NCBI RefSeq assembly: GCF_050908995.1
Contig: NW_027484979.1
Location: 18,395-82,394 of the forward strand
Direction of reading: 5' to 3'
Length of the DNA stretch: 64,000 nucleotides
DNA from: Andrena cerasifolii
Lineage: Eukaryota > Arthropoda > Insecta > Hymenoptera > Andrenidae
Shown here: in pieces, positions 37,440 through 49,384 of the stretch
How positions within the stretch are numbered: the stretch's first letter is position 1
Layout of the letters: each line of letters begins with the position of its first letter
Notes under the pieces: model-generated
What the model saw: the letters and a program-made list of their open reading frames with translations, nothing else
What the model was told of the DNA's origin: nothing
The model's database searches: none
Made by a program: the position numbers and the translations under genes

Positions 37440-39285
37440 AGGAGAAAATGAAGTGGAAAGAGGTATACTAAATTTCAGCTTCAAAGGCATCGCCTTAAAG
37501 TTGCAAATCGGAGGCGCAGGCCTTTCAAGAGGCGTTCGAAAATTCTGCGTGTCTTCGTTAAACAGTCACTGTCTCGAAACATCTGCGCCACTTCTCGCTC
37601 TTTGAGTTGCTCTCCGGAGACGTTACTTTGTTCCATCTCTTTCGACGGCATGTTCTCCTGTTACAAAGCCCAATTCTGTGCATTCTGAAAATTTTCGCCA
37701 GATTTTGGCCAATATATCAGGAGAAAATGAAGTGGAAAGAGGTATACTAAATTTCAGCTTCAATGGCATCGCCTTAAAGTTGCAAATAAGAGGCGCAGGC
37801 CTTTCAAGAGGCTTTCGAAAATTGTGCGTCTCTTCGTTAAACAGTCACTGTCTCGAAACATCTGCGCCACTTCTCGCTCTTTGAGTTGCTCTCCGGAGAC
37901 GTTACTTTGTTCCATCTCTTTCGACGGCATGTTCTCCTGTTACAAAGCCCAATTCTGTGCATTCTGAAAATTTTCGCCAGATTTTGGCCAATATATCAGG
38001 AGAAAATGAAGTGGAAAGAGGTATACTAAATTTCAGCTTCAATGGCATCGCCTTAAAGTTGCAAATAAGAGGCGCAGGCCTTTCAAGAGGCTTTCGAAAA
38101 TTGTGCGTCTCTTCGTGAAACAGTCACTGTCTCGAAACACCTGCGCCAATTCTCGCTCTTTGATTTGCTCTCCAGAGACATTACATTGTTCCATCTCTTT
38201 CGACGGCATATTCTCCTGTTACAAAGCCCAATTTTGTGTATTCTCGAAATTTTCGCCAGATTTTGGCCAATATATCAGGAGAACATGAAGTCGAAAGAGG
38301 TATACTAAATTTCAGCTTCAAATGCATCGCCTTAAAGTTGCAAGTAAGAGGCGCAGGCCTTTCAAGAGGCGTTCGAAAATTCTGCGTCTCGTTGTTAAAC
38401 AATCACTGTCTCGAAACACCTGCGCCACTTCTCGCTCTTTGATTTGCTCTCCAGAGACGTTACTTGGTTCCATCTCTTTCGACGGCATGTTGTCCTGTTA
38501 CAAAGCACAATTTCGTGTATTCTCGGAATTTTCGCCAGATTTTGGCCAATATATCAGGAGAAAATGAAGTGGAAAGAGGTATACTAAATTTCAGATTCAA
38601 AGGCATCGCCTTAAAGTTGCAAATCGGAGGCGCAGGCCTTTCAAGAGGCGTTCGAAAATTCTGCGTCTCGTTGTTACACAATCACTGTCTCGAAACACCT
38701 GCGCCACTTCTCGCTCTTTGATTTGCTCTCCAGAGACGTTACTGTGTTCCATCTCTTTCGACGGCATGTTGTCCTGTTACAAAGCCCAATTTTGTGTATT
38801 CTCGAAACTTTCGCCAGATTTTGGCCAATATATCAGGAGAAAATGAAGTGGAAAGAGGTATACTAAATTTCAGCTTCAAAGGCATCGCCTTAAAGTTGCA
38901 AATCGGAGGCGCAGGCCTTTCAAGAGGCGTTCGAAAATTCTGCGTGTCTTCGTTAAACAGTCACTGTCTCGAAACATCTGCGCCACTTCTCGCTCTTTGA
39001 GTTGCTCTCCGGAGACGTTACTTTGTTCCATCTCTTTCGACGGCATGTTCTCCTGTTACAAAGCCCAATTCTGTGCATTCTGAAAATTATCGCCAGACTT
39101 TGGCCAATATATCAGGAGAAAATGAAGTGGGAAGAGGTATACCAAATTTCAGCTTCAAAGGCATCGCCTTAAAGTTGCAAATCGGAGGCGCAGGCCTTTC
39201 AAGAGGCGTTCGAAAATTCTGCGTGTCTTCGTTAAACAGTCACTGTCTCGAAACACCTGCGCCACATCTCGCTCTTTGATTTGCT
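37440..39285. repeat. Block duplicated 15 monomers away (partner 41,625-43,470)
   Basis: About 1.85 kb match at an offset of 4185, the same 15-monomer step that separates block K copies 1 and 2. Shared markers are CTGCGCCAATTCTCGC, TTACTTGGTTCC, GTATTCTCGGAATTT, CGTTGTTACACAATC and CTCGAAACTTTCGCC. Private changes in this copy include CAATTTCGTG near 38,510, GGGAAGAGG near 39,129 and ATACCAAAT near 39,139. Confidence 0.75.
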
Positions 39286-40437
39286 CTCCGGAGACATTAC
39301 TTTGTTCCATCTCTTTCGACGGCATATTCTCCTGTTACAAAGCCCAATTTTGTGTATTCTCGAAATTTTCGCCAGATTTTGGCCAATATATCAGGAGAAC
39401 ATGAAGTCGAAAGAGGTATACTAAATTTCAGCTTCAAATGCATCGCCTTAAAGTTGCAAGTAAGAGGCGCAGGCCTTTCAAGAGGCGTTCGAAAATTCTG
39501 CGTCTCGGTGTTAAACAATCACTGTCTCGAAACACCTGCGCCACTTCTCGCTCTTTGATTTGCTCTCCAGAGACGTTACTTTGTTCCATCTCTTTCGACG
39601 GCATGTTGTCCTGTTACAAAGCCCAATTTTGTGTATTCTCGAAACTTTCGCCAGATTTTGGCCAATATATCAGGAGAAAATGAAGTGGAAAGAGGTATAC
39701 TAAATTTCAGCTTCAAAGGCATCGCCTTAAAGTTGCAAATCGGAGGCGCAGGCCTTTCAAGAGGCGTTCGAAAATTCTGCGTGTCTTCGTTAAACAGTCA
39801 CTGTCTCGAAACATCTGCGCCACTTCTCGCTCTTTGAGTTGCTCTCCGGAGACGTTACTTTGTTCCATCTCTTTCGACGGCATGTTCTCCTGTTACAAAG
39901 CCCAATTCTGTGCATTCTGAAAATTTTCGCCAGACTTTGGCCAATATATCAGGAGAAAATGAAGTGGAAAGTGGTATACTAAATTTCAGCTTCAAAGGCA
40001 TCGCCTTAAAGTTGCAAATCGGAGGCGCAGGCCTTTCAAGAGGCGTTCGAAAATTCTGCGTGTCTTCGTTAAACAGTCACTGTCTCGAAACACCTGCGCC
40101 ACTTCTCGCTCTTTGATTTGCTCTCCAGAGACGTTACATTGTGCCATCTCTTTCAGCGGCATGTTGTCCTGTTACAAAGCACAATTTTGTGTATTCTCGA
40201 AATTTTCGCCAGATTTTGGCCAATATATCAGGAGAACATGAAGTCGAAAGAGGTATACTAAATTTCAGCTTCAAATGCATCGCCTTAAAGTTGCAAGTAA
40301 GAGGCGCAGGCCTTTCAAGAGGCGTTCGAAAATTCTGCGTCTCGGTGTTAAACAATCACTGTCTCGAAACACCTGCGCCACTTCTCGCTCTTTGATTTGC
40401 TCTCCAGAGACGTTACTTTGTTCCATCTCTTTCGACG
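38775..40437. repeat. 3-mer HOR doublet (837-bp step)
   Basis: Copies at 38,775-39,600 and 39,612-40,437 share CTCGAAACTTTCGCC, CCAGACTTTGGCC and CTCGGTGTTAAAC (39,506 and 40,343), with the last found only in this pair. Each unit is three monomers. The second unit has a private TTTCAGCGGCATG near 40,152. Confidence 0.75.
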
Positions 40438-40599
40438 GCATGTTGTCCTGTTACAAAGCACAATTTTGTGTATTCTGGAAATTTTCGCCAGATTTTGGCC
40501 AATATATCAGGAGAAAATGAAGTGGAAAGAGGTATACTAAATTTCAGATTCAAAGGCATCGCCTTAAAGTTGCAAATCAGAGGCGCAGGTCTTTCAAGA

Positions 40600-42267
40600 G
40601 GCGTTCGAAAATTCTGCGTGTCTTCGTTAAACAGTCACTGTCTCGAAACATCTGCGCCACTTCTCGCTCTTTGATTTGCTCTCCGGAGACGTTACTTTGT
40701 GCCATCTCTTTCGACGGCATGTTCTCCTATTACAAAGCCCAATTTTGTGCATTCTGAAAATTTTCGCCTGATTTTGGCCAATATATCAGGAGAACATGAA
40801 GTGGAAAGAGGTATACTAAATTTCAGCTTCAAAGGCATCGCCTTAAAGTTGCAAATCGGAGGCGCAGGCCTTTCAAGAGGCGTTCGAAAATTCTGCGTGT
40901 CTTCGTTAAACAGTCACTGTCTCGAAACATCTGCGCCACTTCTCGCTCTTTGAGTTGCTCTCCGGAGACGTTACTTTGTTCCATCTCTTTCGACGGCATG
41001 TTCTCCTGTTACAAAGCCCAATTCTGTGCATTCTGAAAATTTTCGCCAGATTTTGGCCAATATATCAGGAGAAAATGAAGTGGAAAGAGGTATACTAAAT
41101 TTCAGCTTCAATGGCATCGCCTTAAAGTTGCAAATAAGAGGCGCAGGCCTTTCAAGAGGCTTTCGAAAATTGTGCGTCTCTTCGTTAAACAGTCACTGTC
41201 TCGAAACATCTGCGCCACTTCTCGCTCTTTGAGTTGCTCTCCGGAGACGTTACTTTGTTCCATCTCTTTCGACGGCATGTTCTCCTGTTACAAAGCCCAA
41301 TTCTGTGCATTCTGAAAATTTTCGCCAGATTTTGGCCAATATATCAGGAGAAAATGAAGTGGAAAGAGGTATACTAAATTTCAGCTTCAATGGCATCGCC
41401 TTAAAGTTGCAAATAAGTGGCGCAGGCCTTTCAAGAGGCGTTCGAAAATTCTGCGTGTCTTCGTTAAACAGTCACTGTCTCGAAACATCTGCGCCACTTC
41501 TCGCTCTTTGATTTGCTCTCCGGAGACGTTACTTTGTGCCATCTCTTTCGACGGCATGTTCTCCTATTACAAAGCCCAATTTTGTGCATTCTGAAAATTT
41601 TCGCCTGATTTTGGCCAATATATCAGGAGAACATGAAGTGGAAAGAGGTATACTAAATTTCAGCTTCAAAGGCATCGCCTTAAAGTTGCAAATCGGAGGC
41701 GCAGGCCTTTCAAGAGGCGTTCGAAAATTCTGCGTGTCTTCGTTAAACAGTCACTGTCTCGAAACATCTGCGCCACTTCTCGCTCTTTGAGTTGCTCTCC
41801 GGAGACGTTACTTTGTTCCATCTCTTTCGACGGCATGTTCTCCTGTTACAAAGCCCAATTCTGTGCATTCTGAAAATTTTCGCCAGATTTTGGCCAATAT
41901 ATCAGGAGAAAATGAAGTGGAAAGAGGTATACTAAATTTCAGCTTCAATGGCATCGCCTTAAAGTTGCAAATAAGAGGCGCAGGCCTTTCAAGAGGCTTT
42001 CGAAAATTGTGCGTCTCTTCGTTAAACAGTCACTGTCTCGAAACATCTGCGCCACTTCTCGCTCTTTGAGTTGCTCTCCGGAGACGTTACTTTGTTCCAT
42101 CTCTTTCGACGGCATGTTCTCCTGTTACAAAGCCCAATTCTGTGCATTCTGAAAATTTTCGCCAGATTTTGGCCAATATATCAGGAGAAAATGAAGTGGA
42201 AAGAGGTATACTAAATTTCAGCTTCAATGGCATCGCCTTAAAGTTGCAAATAAGTGGCGCAGGCCTT
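40600..42267. repeat. 3-mer HOR doublet (837-bp step)
   Basis: The units begin near 40,600 and 41,437. They share CTCCTATTAC with CGCCTGATTTTGG and GGAGAACATG, then two monomers with CTTCAATGGC, and AATAAGTGGCGC at 41,415 and 42,252. The second unit grades into the 7-mer family, where AATAAGTGGCGC is followed by GGCTTTCG and TTCGTGAAACAG. Confidence 0.75.
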
Positions 42268-43600
42268 TCAAGAGGCTTTCGAAAATTGTGCGTCTCTTCG
42301 TGAAACAGTCACTGTCTCGAAACACCTGCGCCAATTCTCGCTCTTTGATTTGCTCTCCAGAGACATTACTTTGTTCCATCTCTTTCGACGGCATATTCTC
42401 CTGTTACAAAGCCCAATTTTGTGTATTCTCGAAATTTTCGCCAGATTTTGGCCAATATATCAGGAGAACATGAAGTCGAAAGAGGTATACTAAATTTCAG
42501 CTTCAAATGCATCGCCTTAAAGTTGCAAGTAAGAGGCGCAGGCCTTTCAAGAGGCGTTCGAAAATTCTGCGTCTCGTTGTTAAACAATCACTGTCTCGAA
42601 ACACCTGCGCCACTTCTCGCTCTTTGATTTGCTCTCCAGAGACGTTACTTGGTTCCATCTCTTTCGACGGCATGTTGTCCTGTTACAAAGCACAATTTTG
42701 TGTATTCTCGGAATTTTCGCCAGATTTTGGCCAATATATCAGGAGAAAATGAAGTGGAAAGAGGTATACTAAATTTCAGATTCAAAGGCATCGCCTTAAA
42801 GTTGCAAATCGGAGGCGCAGGCCTTTCAAGAGGCGTTCGAAAATTCTGCGTCTCGTTGTTACACAATCACTGTCTCGAAACACCTGCGCCACTTCTCGCT
42901 CTTTGATTTGCTCTCCAGAGACGTTACTTTGTTCCATCTCTTTCGACGGCATGTTGTCCTCTTACAAAGCCCAATTTTGTGTATTCTCGAAACTTTCGCC
43001 AGATTTTGACCAATATATCAGGAGAAAATGAAGTGGAAAGAGGTATACTAAATTTCAGCTTCAAAGGCATCGCCTTAAAGTTGCAAATCGGAGGCGCAGG
43101 CCTTTCAAGAGGCGTTCGAAAATTCTGCGTGTCTTCGTTAAACAGTCACTGTCTCGAAACATCTGCGCCACTTCTCGCTCTTTGAGTTGCTCTCCGGAGA
43201 CGTTACTTTGTTCCATCTCTTTCGACGGCATGTTCTCCTGTTACAAAGCCCAATTCTGTGCATTCTGAAAATTTTCGCCAGATTTTGGCCAATATATCAG
43301 GAGAAAATGAAGTGGAAAGAGGTATACTAAATTTCAGCTTCAAAGGCATCGCCTTAAAGTTGCAAATCGGAGGCGCAGGCCTTTCAAGAGGCGTTCGAAA
43401 ATTCTGCGTGTCTTCGTTAAACAGTCACTGTCTCGAAACACCTGCGCCACATCTCGCTCTTTGATTTGCTCTCCGGAGACGTTACTTTGTTCCATCTCTT
43501 TCGACGGCATGTTCTCCTGTTACAATGCCCAATTCTGTGCATTCTGAAAATTTTCGCCAGATTTTGGCCAATATATCAGGAGAACATGAAGTGGAAAGAG
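41650..43600. repeat. 7-mer HOR, copy 1
   Basis: Seven monomers (1953 bp) repeat immediately to the right at 43,603-45,553. Ordered markers are CTTCAATGGC, AATAAGTGGCGC, CCAATTCTCGC, TTACTTGGTTCC, CTCGGAATTT, GTTACACAATC, GTCCTCTTACAAAG, TTTTGACCAATATATC and TTACAATGCCC. The CTCTTACAAAG and TTTTGACC variants are seen only within this family. Confidence 0.8.
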
Positions 43601-43602
43601 GT

Positions 43603-45530
43603 ATACTAAATTTCAGCTTCAATGGCATCGCCTTAAAGTTGCAAATCGGAGGCGCAGGCCTTTCAAGAGGCGTTCGAAAATTCTGCGTGTCTTCGTTAAA
43701 CAGTCACTGTCTCGAAACATCTGCGCCACTTCTCGCTCTTTGAGTTGCTCTCCGGAGACGTTACTTTGTTCCATCTCTTTCGACGGCATGTTCTCCTGTT
43801 ACAAAGCCCAATTCTGTGCATTCTGAAAATTTTCGCCAGATTTTGGCCAATATATCAGGAGAAAATGAAGTGGAAAGAGGTATACTAAATTTCAGCTTCA
43901 ATGGCATCGCCTTAAAGTTGCAAATAAGAGGCGCAGGCCTTTCAAGAGGCTTTCGAAAATTGTGCGTCTCTTCGTTAAACAGTCACTGTCTCGAAACATC
44001 TGCGCCACTTCTCGCTCTTTGAGTTGCTCTCCGGAGACGTTACTTTGTTCCATCTCTTTCGACGGCATGTTCTCCTGTTACAAAGCCCAATTCTGTGCAT
44101 TCTGAAAATTTTCGCCAGATTTTGGCCAATATATCAGGAGAAAATGAAGTGGAAAGAGGTATACTAAATTTCAGCTTCAATGGCATCGCCTTAAAGTTGC
44201 AAATAAGTGGCGCAGGCCTTTCAAGAGGCTTTCGAAAATTGTGCGTCTCTTCGTGAAACAGTCACTGTCTCGAAACACCTGCGCCAATTCTCGCTCTTTG
44301 ATTTGCTCTCCAGAGACATTACTTTGTTCCATCTCTTTCGACGGCATATTCTCCTGTTACAAAGCCCAATTTTGTGTATTCTCGAAATTTTCGCCAGATT
44401 TTGGCCAATATATCAGGAGAACATGAAGTCGAAAGAGGTATACTAAATTTCAGCTTCAAATGCATCGCCTTAAAGTTGCAAGTAAGAGGCGCAGGCCTTT
44501 CAAGAGGCGTTCGAAAATTCTGCGTCTCGTTGTTAAACAATCACTGTCTCGAAACACCTGCGCCACTTCTCGCTCTTTGATTTGCTCTCCAGAGACGTTA
44601 CTTGGTTCCATCTCTTTCGACGGCATGTTGTCCTGTTACAAAGCACAATTTTGTGTATTCTCGGAATTTTCGCCAGATTTTGGCCAATATATCAGGAGAA
44701 AATGAAGTGGAAAGAGGTATACTAAATTTCAGATTCAAAGGCATCGCCTTAAAGTTGCAAATCGGAGGCGCAGGCCTTTCAAGAGGCGTTCGAAAATTCT
44801 GCGTCTCGTTGTTACACAATCACTGTCTCGAAACACCTGCGCCACTTCTCGCTCTTTGATTTGCTGTCCAGAGACGTTACTTTGTTCCATCTCTTTCGAC
44901 GGCATGTTGTCCTCTTACAAAGCCCAATTTTGTGTATTCTCGAAACTTTCGCCAGATTTTGACCAATATATCAGGAGAAAATGAAGTGGAAAGAGGTATA
45001 CTAAATTTCAGCTTCAAAGGCATCGCCTTAAAGTTGCAAATCGGAGGCGCAGGCCTTTCAAGAGGCGTTCGAAAATTCTGCGTGTCTTCGTTAAACAGTC
45101 ACTGTCTCGAAACATCTGCGCCACTTCTCGCTCTTTGAGTTGCTCTCCGGAGACGTTACTTTGTTCCATCTCTTTCGACGGCATGTTCTCCTGTTACAAA
45201 GCCCAATTCTGTGCATTCTGAAAATTTTCGCCAGATTTTGGCCAATATATCAGGAGAAAATGAAGTGGAAAGAGGTATACTAAATTTCAGCTTCAAAGGC
45301 ATCGCCTTAAAGTTGCAAATCGGAGGCGCAGGCCTTTCAAGAGGCGTTCGAAAATTCTGCGTGTCTTCGTTAAACAGTCACTGTCTCGAAACACCTGCGC
45401 CACATCTCGCTCTTTGATTTGCTCTCCGGAGACGTTACTTTGTTCCATCTCTTTCGACGGCATGTTCTCCTGTTACAATGCCCAATTCTGTGCATTCTGA
45501 AAATTTTCGCCAGATTTTGGCCAATATATC
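43603..45530. repeat. 7-mer HOR, copy 2
   Basis: It matches copy 1 at an offset of 1953 with the same rare markers, ending at TTACAATGCCC near 45,474. It has a private GCTGTCCAGAG near 44,866. After about 45,530 the order breaks and the array jumps back to the AATAAGAGGCGC monomer instead of starting a clean third copy. Confidence 0.8.
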
Positions 45531-46150
45531 AGGAGAAAATGAAGTGGAAAGAGGTATACTAAATTTCAGCTTCAATGGCATCGCCTTAAAGTTGCAAATA
45601 AGAGGCGCAGGCCTTTCAAGAGGCTTTCGAAAATTGTGCGTCTCTTCGTGAAACAGTCACTGTCTCGAAACACCTGCGCCAATTCTCGCTCTTTGATTTG
45701 CTCTCCAGAGACATTACTTTGTTCCATCTCTTTCGACGGCATATTCTCCTGTTACAAAGCCCAATTTTGTGTATTCTCGAAATTTTCGCCAGATTTTGGC
45801 CAATATATCAGGAGAACATGAAGTCGAAAGAGGTATACTAAATTTCAGCTTCAAATGCATCGCCTTAAAGTTGCAAGTAAGAGGCGCAGGCCTTTCAAGA
45901 GGCGTTCGAAAATTCTGCGTCTCGTTGTTAAACAATCACTGTCTCGAAACACCTGCGCCACTTCTCGCTCTTTGATTTGCTCTCCAGAGACGTTACTTGG
46001 TTCCATCTCTTTCGACGGCATGTTGTCCTGTTACAAAGCACAATTTTGTGTATTCTCGGAATTTTCGCCAGATTTTGGCCAATATATCAGGAGAAAATGA
46101 AGTGGAAAGAGGTATACTAAATTTCAGATTCAAAGGCATCGCCTTAAAGT
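45531..46150. repeat. Inserted two-monomer segment within the 7-mer family
   Basis: It matches 44,136-44,755 at an offset of 1395 (5 monomers) and lacks the GTTACACAATC monomer end. It makes the step from HOR copy 2 to copy 3 nine monomers instead of seven. A hybrid monomer end near 46,150-46,210 marks the return to the main order. Confidence 0.7.
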
Positions 46151-47820
46151 TGCAAATCGGAGGCGCAGGCCTTTCAAGAGGCGTTCGAAAATTCTGCGTG
46201 TCTTCGTTAAACAGTCACTGTCTCGAAACATCTGCGCCACTTCTCGCTCTTTGAGTTGCTCTCCGGAGACGTTACTTTGTTCCATCTCTTTCGACGGCAT
46301 GTTCTCCTGTTACAAAGCCCAATTCTGTGCATTCTGAAAATTTTCGCCAGATTTTGGCCAATATATCAGGAGAAAATGAAGTGGAAAGAGGTATACTAAA
46401 TTTCAGCTTCAATGGCATCGCCTTAAAGTTGCAAATAAGAGGCGCAGGCCTTTCAAGAGGCTTTCGAAAATTGTGCGTCTCTTCGTTAAACAGTCACTGT
46501 CTCGAAACATCTGCGCCACTTCTCGCTCTTTGAGTTGCTCTCCGGAGACGTTACTTTGTTCCATCTCTTTCGACGGCATGTTCTCCTGTTACAAAGCCCA
46601 ATTCTGTGCATTCTGAAAATTTTCGCCAGATTTTGGCCAATATATCAGGAGAAAATGAAGTGGAAAGAGGTATACTAAATTTCAGCTTCAATGGCATCGC
46701 CTTAAAGTTGCAAATAAGTGGCGCAGGCCTTTCAAGAGGCTTTCGAAAATTGTGCGTCTCTTCGTGAAACAGTCACTGTCTCGAAACACCTGCGCCAATT
46801 CTCGCTCTTTGATTTGCTCTCCAGAGACATTACTTTGTTCCATCTCTTTCGACGGCATATTCTCCTGTTACAAAGCCCAATTTTGTGTATTCTCGAAATT
46901 TTCGCCAGATTTTGGCCAATATATCAGGAGAACATGAAGTCGAAAGAGGTATACTAAATTTCAGCTTCAAATGCATCGCCTTAAAGTTGCAAGTAAGAGG
47001 CGCAGGCCTTTCAAGAGGCGTTCGAAAATTCTGCGTCTCGTTGTTAAACAATCACTGTCTCGAAACACCTGCGCCACTTCTCGCTCTTTGATTTGCTCTC
47101 CAGAGACGTTACTTGGTTCCATCTCTTTCGACGGCATGTTGTCCTGTTACAAAGCACAATTTTGTGTATTCTCGGAATTTTCGCCAGATTTTGGCCAATA
47201 TATCAGGAGAAAATGAAGTGGAAAGAGGTATACTAAATTTCAGATTCAAAGGCATCGCCTTAAAGTTGCAAATCGGAGGCGCAGGCCTTTCAAGAGGCGT
47301 TCGAAAATTCTGCGTCTCGTTGTTACACAATCACTGTCTCGAAACACCTGCGCCACTTCTCGCTCTTTGATTTGCTCTCCAGAGACGTTACTTTGTTCCA
47401 TCTCTTTCGACGGCATGTTGTCCTCTTACAAAGCCCAATTTTGTGTATTCTCGAAACTTTCGCCAGATTTTGGCCAATATATCAGGAGAAAATGAAGTGG
47501 AAAGAGGTATACTAAATTTCAGCTTCAAAGGCATCGCCTTAAAGTTGCAAATCGGAGGCGCAGGCCTTTCAAGAGGCGTTCGAAAATTCTGCGTGTCTTC
47601 GTTAAACAGTCACTGTCTCGAAACATCTGCGCCACTTCTCGCTCTTTGAGTTGCTCTCCGGAGACGTTACTTTGTTCCATCTCTTTCGACGGCATGTTCT
47701 CCTGTTACAAAGCCCAATTCTGTGCATTCTGAAAATTTTCGCCAGATTTTGGCCAATATATCAGGAGAAAATGAAGTGGAAAGAGGTATACTAAATTTCA
47801 GCTTCAAAGGCATCGCCTTA
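46151..47820. repeat. 7-mer HOR, copy 3 (partial)
   Basis: It matches about 43,640-45,309 at an offset of 2511 (9 monomers) and includes AATAAGTGGCGC, TTACTTGGTTCC, GTTACACAATC and GTCCTCTTACAAAG. It differs from copies 1 and 2 in reading TTTTGGCC where they have TTTTGACC near 47,468. It ends in a monomer with GGCGTTTC and CCATATCTCGC, variants typical of the right domain. Confidence 0.75.
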
Positions 47821-47989
47821 AAGTTGCAAATAAGAGGCGCAGGCGTTTCAAGAGGCGTTCGAAAATTCTGCGTCTCTTCGTTAATCAGTCACTGTCTCGA
47901 AACATCTGCGCCATATCTCGCTCTTTGATTTGCTCTCCGGAGACGTTACTTTGTGCCATCTCTTTCGACGGCATGTTCTCCTGTTACAA

Positions 47990-49384
47990 AGCCCAATTTT
48001 GTGCATTCTGAAAATTTTCGCCAGATTTTGGCCAATATATCAGGAGAACATGAAGTCGAAAGAGGTATACTAAATTTCCGCTTCATAGGCATCGCCTTAA
48101 AGGTGCAAATCAGAGGCGCAGGCCTTTCAAGAGGCGTTCGAAAATTCTGCGTGTCTTCGTTAAACAGTCACAGTCTCGAAACATCTGCGCCACTTCTCGC
48201 TCTTTGATTTGCTCTCCGGAGACGTTACTTTGTGCCATCATTTTCGACGGCATATTCCCCTGTTACAAAGCCCAATTTTGTGCATTCTGAAAATTTTCGC
48301 CAGATTTTGGCCAATATATCAGGAGAAAATGAAGTGGAAAGAGGTATACTAAATTTCAGATTCAAAGGCATCGCCTTAAAGTTGCAAATCGGAGGCGCAG
48401 GCCTTTCAAGAGGCGTTCGAAAATTCTGCGTCTCGTTGTTAAACAATCACTGTCTCGAAACACCTGCGCCACTTCTCGCTCTTTGATTTGCTCTCCAGAG
48501 ACGTTACTTTGTTCCATCTCTTTCGACGGCATGTTGTCCTGTTACAAAGCACAATTTTGTGTATTCTCGAAATTTTCGCCAGATTTTGGCCAATATATCA
48601 GGAGAAAATTAAGTGGAAAGAGGTATACTAAATTTCAGCTTCAAAGGCATCGCCTTAAAGTTGCAAATCGGAGGCGCAGGCCTTTCAAGAGGCGTTCGAA
48701 AATTCTGCGTGTCTTCGTTAAACAGTCACTGTCTCAAAACATCTGCGCCACTTCTCGCTCTTTGATTTGCTCTCCGGAGACGTTACTTTGTGCCATCATT
48801 TTCGACGGCATGTTCTCCTGTTACAAAGCCCAATTTTGTGCATTCTGAAAATTTTCGCCAGATTTTGGCCAATATATCAGGAGAACATGAAGTCGAAAGA
48901 GGTATACTAAATTTCAGCTTCAAATGCATCCCCTTAAAGTTGCAAATATGAGGCGCAGGCCTTTCAAGAGGCGTTCGAAAATTCTGCGTCTCGTTGTTAA
49001 ACAATCACTGTCTCGAAACACCTGCGCCACTTCTCGCTCTTTGATTTGCTCTCCAGAGACGTTACTTTGTTCCATCTCTTTCGACGGCATGTTGTCCTGT
49101 TACAAAGCACAATTTTGTGTATTCTCGAAATTTCGCCAGATTTTGGCCAATATATCAGGAGAAAATGAAGTGGAAAGAGGTATACTAAATTTCAGCTTCA
49201 AAGGCATCGCCTTAAAGTTGCAAATCGGAGGCGCAGGCCTTTAAAGAGGCGTTCGAAAATTCTGCGTGTCTTCGTTAAACAGTCACTGTCTCGAAACATC
49301 TGCGCCACTTCTCGCTCTTTGATTTGCTCTCCGGAGACGTTACTTTGTGCCATCATTTTCGACGGCATGTTCTCCTGTTACAAA
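47990..49384. repeat. 5-mer HOR, copy 1
   Basis: Five monomers repeat at 49,385-50,740. Markers are TTAAAGGTGC, CAGTCACAGTCTCG, ATATTCCCCTG, GAAAATTAAGTGG, GTCTCAAAACATC and AAATATGAGGCGC. Private changes include TTTCCGCTTC near 48,076, GCATCCCC near 48,926 and CCTTTAAAGAGG near 49,239. The first single-base phase slip of the window lies in its last monomer. Confidence 0.75.
49131..49133. other. Single-base deletion, first phase slip
   Basis: CTCGAAATTTCGCC has three T where the class B sequence has four. This shifts the 279-bp phase by one base for everything to the right. The other copy of the 5-mer, at about 50,520, keeps four T, so the change is private. It is real variation or a homopolymer sequencing error; the sequence alone cannot decide. 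Confidence 0.85.

Noticed and set aside
42254..42493. 79-codon frame also found at 44,207 and 46,718 as a conserved small protein
   Set aside because: The three copies are the three 7-mer HOR copies. The frame arises from AATAAGTGGCGC giving a GTG start.
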